Positions 26,610 through 34,790 of a stretch of 64,000 nucleotides of DNA are shown here, one piece after another. The first letter of the stretch is position 1. Each line of letters starts with the position of its first letter. This stretch comes from Streptomyces solicavernae. GTDB lineage: Bacteria > Actinomycetota > Actinomycetes > Streptomycetales > Streptomycetaceae. A program made the position numbers and the translations under genes. Location: contig NZ_JASCIR010000021.1 of assembly GCF_029968095.1 (NCBI RefSeq), positions 43,460 to 107,459 on the forward strand. Direction: 5' to 3'. Under the pieces are notes generated by a model. It was not told where the DNA came from, made no database searches, and saw only the letters and a list, made by a program, of their open reading frames with translations.

Positions 26610-27458
26610 TCAGCGCTTGGCGTGGCGGCCGCCGCGCTGGGGCGGCTGCGGCTGGCCGGGCTGCGGCCGGTGGGCGTGCAGTTGCTGGGTGGGGTGGTCG
26701 ACGCCCGGCGCCGGGGCGGGCGGGGTGGCCTGCGCCGTCTGGGCGGTCTGGGCGGTCTGGGCGGTCTGGGCGGTCTGGGCGGTCTGGGCGGTCTGGGCGG
26801 TCTGGGCGGTCTGCGCGGGGGCCTCGGCCGCGGCCTTCTTGTTCTTCGAGCGGGCCCGCAGGAACTCGATGATGATCGGCACGACCGAGATCAGGACGAT
26901 CAGGATCAGGATCGGCTCGATGTTCTTGCGTACGAAGTCGATCTGCCCGAGCCACGCGCCGAGCAGCGTGACGCCCGCGCCCCACAGGACGCCGCCGATG
27001 ATGTTGTACGTGATGAACGAGCGGTAGTTCATCCGGGAGACGCCCGCGATGATCGGCGTGAACGTGCGCACGATCGGCACGAAGCGGGCCAGGACCAGCG
27101 ACTTCGGGCCGTACTTCTCGAAGAACTCGTGCGCCTTCGTCACGTTCTCCTGCTTGAACAGGCGCGAGTCCGGGCGGTTGAACAGCGCCGGTCCGACCTT
27201 GCGGCCGAAGAGGTAGCCCGCCTGGTCGCCGAGGATCGCCGCCACGCAGACCAGCGTGCACACCAGCCACAGCGGGTGGTCGAGCACGCCCGTCGTCACC
27301 AGCAGGCCGGTGGTGAACAGCAGGGAGTCGCCCGGCAGGAAGAAGCCGATCAGCAGTCCGGACTCGGCGAACACGATGACCAGCAGGCCGATGAGTCCGA
27401 ACTTGTTCAGCAGAAGTTCCGGATCGAGCCAGCTTGGTCCGAGCGCAAGCGTCGTCAT
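26610..27458 (-). CDS. DedA-family membrane protein with an (AQT)n tail
   Basis: A 282-residue DedA/SNARE-associated-type membrane protein, a family now regarded as lipid (undecaprenyl phosphate/phospholipid) scramblases or transporters. Motifs: ESGLLIGFFLPGDSLLFTTG, the conserved FxxRxVPxxRTFxPxxAG as ARFVPIVRTFTPIIAG, and GGVLWGAG. Five or so hydrophobic segments. ATG 27458 (MTTLALGPSWLD) is the family-typical start. The cytoplasmic tail has nine AQT tripeptides from a 9-bp tandem repeat, then a proline/glutamine/histidine-rich end. Substrate unknown. Confidence 0.92.
   Translation of the reverse strand: MTTLALGPSWLDPELLLNKFGLIGLLVIVFAESGLLIGFFLPGDSLLFTTGLLVTTGVLDHPLWLVCTLVCVAAILGDQAGYLFGRKVGPALFNRPDSRLFKQENVTKAHEFFEKYGPKSLVLARFVPIVRTFTPIIAGVSRMNYRSFITYNIIGGVLWGAGVTLLGAWLGQIDFVRKNIEPILILIVLISVVPIIIEFLRARSKNKKAAAEAPAQTAQTAQTAQTAQTAQTAQTAQTAQTAQATPPAPAPGVDHPTQQLHAHRPQPGQPQPPQRGGRHAKR
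26737..26817. repeat. 9-bp in-frame tandem repeat (Ala-Gln-Thr codons)
   Basis: Eight perfect copies of GTCTGGGCG (26737-26808) and a ninth variant copy, read on the minus strand as AQT repeats in the tail of the DedA protein. Confidence 0.95.
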
Positions 27459-27705
27459 CACGGGTCCGGGCTCCTGGGGGTGTCGGTGGAGAGCGAAAGG
27501 CGGAGAGAAAAACGGCCTTGGTGGCCGTTCAAAGTTACCAACGCCAGGGACGGAGGCCAGGTTCCACCGGGTGACTCGGGATACAGCCGCCCCATACCAG
27601 GACAAAATTAGGCATACGACACCCCGTCGCCCGAGGAGCCCCGCCACCCGAGGCCCCGCCACCCGAGGCCCCGCCCCCCGAGGAGCCCGGCCCCCCAGGC
27701 ACCCG

Positions 27706-28464
27706 TCACGCGTGCCGGATCGCGTTGGCCAGGATCGCCTCCCGCTGGTAGGCCGCGAGGCCCGGCCTGGCCTTGTCGATGTTGACGGTGAACCGCTGGT
27801 CGGCCACGTACATCTCGCCGAGGCCGGTGTGGATCTCGTACGAGCAGTCGTAGTGATTGCGGGAGATCCACTGGCGGTGCGCCTCGGCGGCGTCCATCGC
27901 CTCCTCGGACTCCGGGGCGGCGCCCGCCTCCATCAGCTCGACGAAGCGCCGCGTGACGTCGTCGGCCTCGCGCTGGATCCGCAGCCAGTCCTCCTTGGTG
28001 TACGAGGCCGCGCGGCGCTTCGACTGCGCGTACGCGTCCGTGTTGCCCCAGCGCTCCTCGACCTCCTCCTCGTACTGGTCGGGGTCGAAGTCGCCGAAGA
28101 CCTCGAACTTCTCCTCGGGCGTGAGGTTGATGCCCATCTTCTTCGCCTCCATGGCGGTCTCGACGGCGGCGGCCATCTCCTGCAGCCGGGCGATCCGGCC
28201 GGTCAGCAGCCGGTGCTGCCGGCGCAGGTGCTCGCGCGGGTTCGCGCCCGGGTCGTCCAGGAGTGCCGCCACCTCGTCGAGCGGGAAGCCCAGCTCCCGG
28301 TAGAACAGGATCTGCTGCAGCCGGTCCAGGTCCGCGTCGCTGTAGCGCCGGTGACCGGCGCGGTTGCGTTCGCCGGGGACCAGCAGGCCGATCTCGTCGT
28401 AGTGGTGCAGCGTGCGCACCGTGACGCCCGCGAAACCCGCGACCTGCCCCACGGAATGGCTCAT
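27706..28464 (-). CDS. tipA: TipA-type MerR transcriptional activator (TipAL/TipAS homologue)
   Basis: A 252-residue homologue of TipAL, the Streptomyces MerR activator that binds thiopeptides such as thiostrepton. N-terminal winged helix (SVGQVAGFAGVTVRTLHHYD), coiled-coil dimerisation, then the TipAS antibiotic-binding domain from about Met110 (MGINLTPEEKFEVFGDFDPD). Met110 has GGAGG 8 nt upstream, matching the known internal start that makes TipAS (27706-28137). In TipAL, Cys214 bonds covalently to the drug; here residue 214 is Gly (IHTGLGEMYV) while Cys207 is kept. The promoter region carries the tipA-like operator with a 19-bp spacer. So it is expected to be autoregulated, but capture of thiopeptides by the usual route is doubtful. 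Confidence 0.93.
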   Translation of the reverse strand: MSHSVGQVAGFAGVTVRTLHHYDEIGLLVPGERNRAGHRRYSDADLDRLQQILFYRELGFPLDEVAALLDDPGANPREHLRRQHRLLTGRIARLQEMAAAVETAMEAKKMGINLTPEEKFEVFGDFDPDQYEEEVEERWGNTDAYAQSKRRAASYTKEDWLRIQREADDVTRRFVELMEAGAAPESEEAMDAAEAHRQWISRNHYDCSYEIHTGLGEMYVADQRFTVNIDKARPGLAAYQREAILANAIRHA

Positions 28465-28505
28465 CGCCGCCCGCTCCTTCCGGTGTGTTTCTCGGTACGT
28501 CCCTC

Positions 28506-28536
28506 ACCTTGAGGCCTCACGCCACGTGAGGCGCAA
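28506..28536 (-). promoter_or_regulatory. tipA-like promoter with MerR operator
   Basis: On the minus strand: -35 TTGCGC (28536-28531), a 19-bp spacer, -10 CAAGGT (28511-28506). The inverted repeat GCCTCACG-TGG-CGTGAGGC (28532-28514) fills the spacer. Long spacers with a dyad are the rule for MerR activators, and the sequence closely resembles the tipA promoter as I remember it. Confidence 0.8.
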
Positions 28537-28638
28537 GCCCCGCAACCCCGCAGCCTCGACAGGCTTATGCCTGATATGCCCCGTTATCGTGAGCCCACGG
28601 ACCAGGGCGTACGAGAGAGACGAGAGAGAGGCCCCGCG

Positions 28639-30072
28639 ATGTCCCTGCACAAGGGCAGCAGCCAGGAGGCGGACGCGGACGCGAGGCTGCGCAGCCTCGC
28701 CCTGAACCCGTTCTTCGGGGAGGCGAACCCGGTCGGCGGCATGACCGGGGCGCCGCCCAGGCACCGGCTCCCCGACGGGCCGCTGCCGCCCGCGACCGCG
28801 TACCAGCTGGTCCACGACGAGCTGATGCTGGACGGCAACGCGCGGCTGAACCTCGCCACCTTCGTCACCACCTGGATGGAACCGCAGGCCGCCGTCCTGA
28901 TGGCGGAGTGCCGGGACAAGAACATGATCGACAAGGACGAGTACCCGCGCACCGCCGAGCTGGAGCGGCGCTGCGTGGCGATGCTCGCCGACCTGTGGCA
29001 CGCGCCGGACCGGGACGCGGCGGTGGGCTGCTCGACGACCGGCTCCAGCGAGGCGTGCATGCTCGCCGGGATGGCGCTGAAGCGGCGCTGGGCGAAGCGG
29101 CCCGCCAACGCCGCCCGTTACCCGTCCCGCGAGGCCCGCCCGAACCTGGTCATGGGCATCAACGTGCAGGTCTGCTGGGAGAAGTTCTGCAACTTCTGGG
29201 AGGTGGAGGCCCGCCAGGTGCCCATGGCGGGCGACCGCTTCCACCTGGACCCGCAGGCGGCGGCCGAGCTGTGCGACGAGAACACCATCGGCGTCGTCGC
29301 GGTGCTCGGCTCGACGTACGACGGTTCGTACGAGCCGGTGGCCGAACTCTGCGCCGCGCTCGACGCGTTGCAGGAGCGGACGGGCCTGGACATCCCCGTG
29401 CACGTGGACGGCGCGTCGGGCGCGATGGTCGCACCGTTCCTCGACCCGGACCTGGAGTGGGACTTCCGGCTGCCGCGCGTGGCGTCGATCAACACATCCG
29501 GGCACAAGTACGGGCTCGTCTACCCGGGCGTCGGCTGGGCGCTGTGGCGGTCGGCGGAGGAGCTGCCGGAGGAGCTGGTGTTCCGCGTGAACTATCTGGG
29601 CGGGGAGATGCCGACGTTCGCCCTGAACTTCTCCCGGCCGGGCGCGCAGGTGGTCGCGCAGTACTACACGTTCCTGCGGCTCGGCCGGGAGGGCTACCGG
29701 GCCGTCCAGCAGGCCTCGCGGAACGTCGCACGCGGGCTCGCGGAGCGGATCGAGGCGCTGGGCGACTTCCGGCTCCTCACGCGCGGCGACCAGTTGCCGG
29801 TGTTCGCGTTCACGACGGCGCCGGATGTCACCGCCTACGACGTCTTCGACGTGTCGCGCCGCCTTCGCGAGCGGGGCTGGCTCGTGCCCGCGTACACCTT
29901 TCCCGCGCACCGGGAGGACCTGTCGGTGCTGCGGGTGGTGTGCCGCAACGGGTTCTCGGCCGATCTGGCGGGGTTGTTGCTGTCGGAGCTGCGGAGGCTG
30001 CTCCCGGAGCTGCGGGCGCAGCGGGGACCGGTGCGCCCGGACCCCGCTCAGGCGACGGCCTTCCACCACTAA
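28639..30072 (+). CDS. gadB: Glutamate decarboxylase
   Basis: PLP enzyme converting L-glutamate to GABA with proton use. 477 residues, full length. Motifs: MEPQAAVLMAECRDKNMIDKDEYP (substrate region), GCSTTGSSEACMLAGMALK, VHVDGASGAMVAPF, and the PLP lysine in SINTSGHKYGLVYPG. The ATG at 28639 follows a GAGAGAGAGG tract. Single gene in the spacer after the TipA gene, in the opposite direction; the 174-bp spacer holds the TipA promoter and the gad promoter. No glutamate/GABA antiporter gene is adjacent. Confidence 0.95.
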   Translation: MSLHKGSSQEADADARLRSLALNPFFGEANPVGGMTGAPPRHRLPDGPLPPATAYQLVHDELMLDGNARLNLATFVTTWMEPQAAVLMAECRDKNMIDKDEYPRTAELERRCVAMLADLWHAPDRDAAVGCSTTGSSEACMLAGMALKRRWAKRPANAARYPSREARPNLVMGINVQVCWEKFCNFWEVEARQVPMAGDRFHLDPQAAAELCDENTIGVVAVLGSTYDGSYEPVAELCAALDALQERTGLDIPVHVDGASGAMVAPFLDPDLEWDFRLPRVASINTSGHKYGLVYPGVGWALWRSAEELPEELVFRVNYLGGEMPTFALNFSRPGAQVVAQYYTFLRLGREGYRAVQQASRNVARGLAERIEALGDFRLLTRGDQLPVFAFTTAPDVTAYDVFDVSRRLRERGWLVPAYTFPAHREDLSVLRVVCRNGFSADLAGLLLSELRRLLPELRAQRGPVRPDPAQATAFHH

Positions 30073-30137
30073 GACCGTACGGTCCAAGGGGTGCTCCTGT
30101 GCTCCTTCCCCTCCGCTGCGGAGGCGACAGGCTCGGC

Positions 30138-31028
30138 TCAGGTGCCGTTGTGGCGGATCAGGGACGCGATCAGGCCTGACCTCGTGTTCGGGTAGTCCAT
30201 CGGTACGATGCCGAGCCCCCGCCAGCCGGCGCCCTCGCCGTTCAGCAGGTCGTGGACCTGGGGGTTGAGGCGGTCCGCGTTCCAGCGGGGCGGCAGCGCC
30301 GCTGCCGTGCTCACGAAGTTGATGTAGCAGGGGCCCGGCTCGGCGGCCGCCTTCCGGAAGTGGGCCTCTATCAGGGGCCACTTGGCGAACGGCTCCGCCA
30401 TGTAGTCGTCCTGGATGGCGAAGACGGATCGATCGCCCCAGCGGATCCCGCCCGGCAGGCCGCCGTTGTCCGCGAGCAGCACCACCTTGCCGCGGGCCTG
30501 CCCGAGCGTGGGCAGCGTGTCCCCGATGTGGAACAGGGAGCGCCAGCCGCGTACGTCCAGGTAGTCCGTGAAGATCGCGGCGAAGTCGGCGTCGGCCACC
30601 TCCGAGTACTCCTGCTTGACCCGCATCAGCACCGTCTCCGAGGGGTGCGCGGCGAGGAAGTCGCGGCAGGCGATCAGGACGTCGCCGAACATCAACTCCT
30701 GGTAGAACGCGCCGTGGTGGATGGCGAAGGAGCCGTCGATGGCGCGGCAGCGCACGTCGAGAAAGCGGATGCCCGCGTTCAGCTGCTCGGCGATCGTGGT
30801 GTTCTGGCACTCGGTCCAGGGGCCGCCGAAGCGCGCCCCCGAATCGTGCGTGCCGGGGAGGGTGAGGGCGCGCAGGGCGGTTCCGTCGCCGAGGCCCGCC
30901 AGCCAGTCCTGGGTGCCGGGGCTGCGGGCGTACGCGGGTGCCGTGCCCGCGTAACCGAGCAGCCCGGCGGCGGAGAGGGCCGCCGCTCCCTTGAGGAATC
31001 CCCGTCGATCCAGTCGGTGCGTGGTCAT
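30138..31028 (-). CDS. Exported phosphatidylinositol-specific phospholipase C-like protein
   Basis: About 296 residues with a Tat-type signal (DRRGFLKGAAALSAAGLLGY), so it is probably exported folded. The PI-PLC X-domain features are TLPGTHDSGARFGGPW (first catalytic His), FLDVRCRAIDGSFAIHHGAF (second His region), and MRVKQEYS; a bacterial PI-PLC cleaves phosphatidylinositol to cyclic inositol phosphate. ATG 31028 (MTTHRLDRRGF) is preferred over the upstream open frame. The C terminus ends RHNGT. No clear ribosome site. Confidence 0.88.
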   Translation of the reverse strand: MTTHRLDRRGFLKGAAALSAAGLLGYAGTAPAYARSPGTQDWLAGLGDGTALRALTLPGTHDSGARFGGPWTECQNTTIAEQLNAGIRFLDVRCRAIDGSFAIHHGAFYQELMFGDVLIACRDFLAAHPSETVLMRVKQEYSEVADADFAAIFTDYLDVRGWRSLFHIGDTLPTLGQARGKVVLLADNGGLPGGIRWGDRSVFAIQDDYMAEPFAKWPLIEAHFRKAAAEPGPCYINFVSTAAALPPRWNADRLNPQVHDLLNGEGAGWRGLGIVPMDYPNTRSGLIASLIRHNGT

Positions 31029-31189
31029 GACAGGGAGCGAAGCACAGGGGGCGGGTGTGACGACAGATGCCGAAGTGACAAATGCGGGAGGAGAGAGGGG
31101 AGTTGAGGCCTCGTACGGGTTCCCGTACGGCCCCTCGCGGGAGTCCTCGCACTCGTGAACGTGGTCCGGATGTTGTGTGGATATGTGGT

Positions 31190-31235
31190 GGGGGGTGGTG
31201 CGCATCGGCACATCTGACCATGCGCGCCACCCCCC
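31190..31235. terminator. Terminator hairpin after the 5'-nucleotidase gene
   Basis: GGGGGGTGGTGCGCAT pairs with ATGCGCGCCACCCCCC (one mismatch), loop 14 nt, between the nucleotidase stop and the PI-PLC start. Confidence 0.75.
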
Positions 31236-31272
31236 GCAGCACGCCCCTCCTACCGGTAGCGGAGGAAATGCG

Positions 31273-33072
31273 TCACTTCACGACCGTGATCCGGTCCGCC
31301 TTCGGCGGCGCGATCGGCTTGTCGGCCGAGGAGTTGGCCGTCAGGTAGTCGTTGAGCGCCTTCAGGTCGTCGCCGCCGACCAGCGGATTCTTGCCCTTGC
31401 CGAGCTCGGTGAAGCCGTCGCCGCCGCCCGCGAGGAACGCGTTCAGGGCGACCCGGTAGGTGGCGGACTCGTCGATCGGCTTGCCGTTCAGCAGAACCGA
31501 GTCGGCCACCACCCGGTCCGCGCCCGACTTGGTCATGTCGAGGGTGTACGTCAGCCCCTCGGAGACCTGAAGGATCTTCGGGGACGCCTCGTTCGCGCCG
31601 CTGACCTGCTGCTTCAACGCGGTGACCAGCTGGGCGCCGGTGAGGTCGACCAGGTTCACGGTGTTGCTGAACGGCTGCACGGTGAACGCCTCGCCGTACG
31701 TCACCACCCCGTCGCCCTCGCTGCCGCTCGCCCGGTGCACGAGGTCGGAGCGGATGCCGCCCGGGTTCATCAGGGCCAGCACGGCCTTGTCGTCGAGGGA
31801 CTTGGCGTGCGCGAGCTGCGCGTCCGCGATCAGGTCGCCGAGCGGCTGCTCCAGGGTGCCCGCGCCGCGGCCCGGGATGTCGGCCGAGATGTAGCCGACC
31901 GGCTGGTTCGCGACCGGCGCGGCCAGCTTGTTCCAGCGCTCGATCAGCGAGGTCATGTCGGCGGCCTTCGGCACGTCCCGGCGTACGACCTTGTTCGCGG
32001 AGTGCACGCCCGCGCGCACGATGTCCTTGGTCCTGCGGTCGTACGTCAGCGTCGTGTCGGTGTAGAGCTTCCCGTACGAGGAGGCCGAGGTGACCAGGCG
32101 CGGCCGGCCCGCCGGGTCCGGGATGCTGCAGACGTACGCCTGGTGGGTGTGGCCGGTGACGAAGGCGTCCACCTTCGGGCTGACGCCCTTGGCTATCTCG
32201 CTGATCGGCCCGGAGACGCCGTCGCCGGGACCTGGGCTGTCGCAGTCGTAGTTGTACGCCTGCGAGGCCGGCTCGCCGCCCTCGTGGACCAGGGCCACGA
32301 TCGCCTTCACGCCCTGCTCGTCCAGCTCCTTGGCGTACTTGTCGATCGTCTCGATCTCGTCGTGGAACTTCAGGCCCTTGATGCCCTCGGCCGAGACGAC
32401 GTCCGGGGTGCCCTCCAGGGTGAGGCCGATGAAGCCGATCTTCACCCCGTTCTTCTTCCACACCGTGTACGGCTTCAGGAGCGGCTTGCCGGTCTTCTCG
32501 TCCGTCACGTTCGCCGTGAGGTACGGGAAGTCCGCGCCCTCGAACTCCTTTCCCTCCTCGTAGCAGCCGTCCTTCGGGTGGCAGCCGCCGTTCTGGATGC
32601 GCTGCAGCTCGGCCCGGCCCTCGTCGAACTCGTGGTTGCCGACGCTGCTGGCGTCCAGGTCCAGCTTGTTCAGGGCCTCGACCGTCGGCTCGTCGTGGAA
32701 CAGGCCGGACAGCAGCGGCGAGGCGCCGATCAGGTCGCCGGCGGCGACGGTCGCGCTGTACGGGTGGCCCTTGCGGGCCTCGCGCAGCGACGTCGCCAGG
32801 TACTCCACCCCGCCCGCGTCGATCTTCTTCTCGCTGCCGTCCGGCCGGCGCTCGGTCACCTGGCCCGAGGAACCCGCGGGCGGCTCCAGGTTTCCGTGCA
32901 GGTCGTTGAACGAGAGCAGCTGCACATCCACCGTGCGCCCCCGGTCCGCCCCGCGCGCCCCCTCGGCCCCCGCGGGCAGCGCCGCCGCGAACACCCCGGC
33001 ACTCGCCCCGAGCGCCACGACGCCCACCATCAACCGGCCCCCGATACGGCGCCGTTGAGCTCTGCCTGACAT
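31273..33072 (-). CDS. Secreted 5'-nucleotidase/metallophosphatase
   Basis: A UshA-type two-domain enzyme that releases phosphate from extracellular nucleotides. 599 residues: Sec signal (MVGVVALGASAGVFAAALPAGAEG), metallophosphatase domain with LSFNDLHGNLEP, AAGDLIGASPL, GNHEFDEG and VTGHTHQAYVC (metal ligands), then the 5'-nucleotidase C-terminal domain (NPGGIRSDL, QPFSNTVNLVDLTGAQL, FLAGGGDGF). GGAGGGGATCAG before the ATG is a good ribosome site. In S. coelicolor a homologous gene is phosphate-regulated; I saw no clear PHO box upstream here. It is a phosphate-scavenging neighbour of pst and ppk. Confidence 0.93.
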   Translation of the reverse strand: MSGRAQRRRIGGRLMVGVVALGASAGVFAAALPAGAEGARGADRGRTVDVQLLSFNDLHGNLEPPAGSSGQVTERRPDGSEKKIDAGGVEYLATSLREARKGHPYSATVAAGDLIGASPLLSGLFHDEPTVEALNKLDLDASSVGNHEFDEGRAELQRIQNGGCHPKDGCYEEGKEFEGADFPYLTANVTDEKTGKPLLKPYTVWKKNGVKIGFIGLTLEGTPDVVSAEGIKGLKFHDEIETIDKYAKELDEQGVKAIVALVHEGGEPASQAYNYDCDSPGPGDGVSGPISEIAKGVSPKVDAFVTGHTHQAYVCSIPDPAGRPRLVTSASSYGKLYTDTTLTYDRRTKDIVRAGVHSANKVVRRDVPKAADMTSLIERWNKLAAPVANQPVGYISADIPGRGAGTLEQPLGDLIADAQLAHAKSLDDKAVLALMNPGGIRSDLVHRASGSEGDGVVTYGEAFTVQPFSNTVNLVDLTGAQLVTALKQQVSGANEASPKILQVSEGLTYTLDMTKSGADRVVADSVLLNGKPIDESATYRVALNAFLAGGGDGFTELGKGKNPLVGGDDLKALNDYLTANSSADKPIAPPKADRITVVK

Positions 33073-33170
33073 CTGATCCCCTCCACAGTCCACGCGGTCG
33101 AGCGGCAGCCTAGAGTCAACGCGCGTAGCGCAACAGGGGGTGGCGGGTGGCGGGCAGATCGACCCCGTCG

Positions 33171-33232
33171 GTACGAGGGCGCCGCGGCCGGCCGTACGAG
33201 GGCGCCGCGGCCGGCCGTGCGAGGGCGCCGCG
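33171..33232. repeat. 23-bp tandem repeat upstream of mshD
   Basis: Unit GTACGAGGGCGCCGCGGCCG followed by GCC: copies at 33171 and 33194 are identical, a third partial copy begins at 33217 with one change. It lies between the divergent nucleotidase and mshD genes. Confidence 0.9.
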
Positions 33233-33281
33233 TCCATGGTTCCCGGGCCGGAGTTCCATGGGTTCCCGGCGCAAACCGACG

Positions 33282-33287
33282 TACGCT
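33282..33287 (+). promoter_or_regulatory. Candidate -10 element (TACGCT) for leaderless mshD mRNA
   Basis: TACGCT ends 7 nt before the ATG at 33295, where transcription would start at the codon itself. Confidence 0.5.
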
Positions 33288-33294
33288 CAAGGGC

Positions 33295-34245
33295 ATGACA
33301 GACGCAGCTCCCGCGGTTCCGCCGCGCTCGATCCAGACCCTCGACGCGCTCACCGAGGAACAGGCCGACGCCGTGCTCGCGCTGCTCGCTGAAGCCGCCC
33401 GCACCGACGGCCAGCAGGCCGTGTCCGAGCAGGGCCGGCTGCAGCTGCGCGGGGGCCCGCGCGAGGGCGTGCGGCACCTCCTGCTCCTCGCCGACGGCCA
33501 ACTCGTGGGGTACGCCCAGCTGGAGGACACCGACCCGGTCGAGGCCCCGGCCGGTGAACTCGTCGTCCACCCGGGCCACCGGGGGCACGGGCACGGCCGC
33601 GCGCTCGGCACGGCGCTGCTCGCCGCCTCCGGCAAGCGGCTGCGGGTCTGGGCGCACGGCGGGCACGCCGCCGCCCGGCACCTCGCCCAGGTCCTCGGCC
33701 TCACTCTCTTCCGCGAACTGCGGCAGATGCGGCGCCCGTTGAGCCCGGACGCGATCGCCGAGCCGGCCCTGCCCGCGGGCGTGACCGTACGGACCTTCGT
33801 GCCCGGGCAGGACGACGCGGAGTGGCTGGCGGCCAACGCGGACGCCTTCGCGCACCACCCCGAGCAGGGCGCCCTGACCCAGCGCGACCTCGACGACCGC
33901 AAGGCCGAGCCCTGGTTCGACCCGGCCGGCTTCTTCCTGGCCGAGAACGCCGAGGGCGAGCTGCTCGGCTTCCACTGGACGAAGGTGCACGCGGCCGCGG
34001 GAGCACCCCCGGACGAAGTCTCGGGGAGGCTCGGTGAGGTGTACGTCGTCGGCGTCCGCCCCGCCGCCCAGGGCACCGGCCTCGGCAAGGCGCTCACCGC
34101 GATCGGCCTGCGCCACCTGGCGGCCGCGGGCCTGCCGACGGCGATGCTGTACGTGGACGCGGACAACAAGGCCGCCGTCTCGGTCTACGAACGCCTCGGC
34201 TTCGCCACCCACGAGACGGACCTGATGTACCGCACGGAGACGTGA
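33295..34245 (+). CDS. mshD: Mycothiol synthase
   Basis: Last step of mycothiol synthesis: acetylation of Cys-GlcN-Ins with acetyl-CoA. 316 residues made of two tandem GNAT domains; the C-terminal one is the better conserved, with GFHWTKVH, the CoA-binding GEVYVVGVRPAAQGTGLGKAL, and MLYVDADNKAAVSVYERLGF. The N-terminal domain shows the weaker GELVVHPGHRGHGHGRALG. TACGCT just before the ATG suggests a leaderless mRNA. Starting point 33295 fits the MshD length and motif spacing. Confidence 0.95.
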   Translation: MTDAAPAVPPRSIQTLDALTEEQADAVLALLAEAARTDGQQAVSEQGRLQLRGGPREGVRHLLLLADGQLVGYAQLEDTDPVEAPAGELVVHPGHRGHGHGRALGTALLAASGKRLRVWAHGGHAAARHLAQVLGLTLFRELRQMRRPLSPDAIAEPALPAGVTVRTFVPGQDDAEWLAANADAFAHHPEQGALTQRDLDDRKAEPWFDPAGFFLAENAEGELLGFHWTKVHAAAGAPPDEVSGRLGEVYVVGVRPAAQGTGLGKALTAIGLRHLAAAGLPTAMLYVDADNKAAVSVYERLGFATHETDLMYRTET

Positions 34246-34268
34246 TCACCCGCACCTGAACGGGAGTT

Positions 34269-34330
34269 GGGGCGGCGTCGAAGGACCTCCTCGGACCTCC
34301 TCGCGAGGATCTTGCCCTTGACGCCGCCCC
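34269..34330 (+). terminator. Terminator after mshD
   Basis: GGGGCGGCGTC at 34269 pairs with GACGCCGCCCC ending at 34330, followed by TTCTTT; the loop is about 40 nt and GC-rich. Confidence 0.65.
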
Positions 34331-34342
34331 TTCTTTGGATCA

Positions 34343-34370
34343 CCCTTTCACTACTTGATTAGTGAAAGGG
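34343..34370. promoter_or_regulatory. Palindromic operator of the GntR/ABC operon
   Basis: CCCTTTCACTA-CTTGAT-TAGTGAAAGGG is a perfect 11-bp-arm palindrome 13 bp before the GntR start. The position is that of an autoregulatory site for a GntR-family repressor. Confidence 0.75.
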
Positions 34371-34382
34371 GGTTGAGCGCAC

Positions 34383-34790
34383 ATGTTCGCGTACCGGATC
34401 GACCGGCGCAGCGGTGTCGCCACGTACGTCCAACTCGTGCAGCAGACCGAACAGGCCCTGCGCCTCGGCCTGTTGGCGCCGGGCGACAAGCTGCCCACCG
34501 CCCGCGAGGTGGTCGAGGCCACGGCCATCAACCCGAACACGGTCCTGAAGGCCTACCGCGAGCTGGAGCGCGAGGGCCTGGTCGAGGCCCGCCGCGGCCT
34601 CGGCACCTTCGTGACCAGGTCGCTGGGGTCCGCGCCCGCCGACTCCCCGCTGCCCGGCGAGCTGAGCCGCTGGGCCGAGCGCGCCCGCGCCGCGGGACTC
34701 GAACGCGGCGACGTGGAGGCCCTGTTCGCGGCCGTACTGGACGAGCAGTTCACGCAGCTTGACGGCACATCCAAGGGGGACCCCGCATGA
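34383..34790 (+). CDS. GntR-family regulator (YtrA subfamily)
   Basis: A short 135-residue GntR protein with only the N-terminal winged helix (YVQLVQQTEQALRLGLLAPGDKLPTAREVVEATAINPNTVLKAYRE), as in the YtrA subfamily, which lacks a large ligand-binding domain. In such cases the gene precedes an ABC transporter and represses the operon. Here the stop overlaps the ATPase start by 4 bp, and the perfect palindrome at 34343-34370 upstream is the likely binding site. Ligand unknown; cell-envelope antibiotics are frequent inducers of this kind of operon. Confidence 0.92.
   Translation: MFAYRIDRRSGVATYVQLVQQTEQALRLGLLAPGDKLPTAREVVEATAINPNTVLKAYRELEREGLVEARRGLGTFVTRSLGSAPADSPLPGELSRWAERARAAGLERGDVEALFAAVLDEQFTQLDGTSKGDPA

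Noticed and set aside
27630..27690. CCCGAGGCCCCGCCA repeats as a terminator
   Set aside because: Direct, not inverted, repeats; no stem can form.
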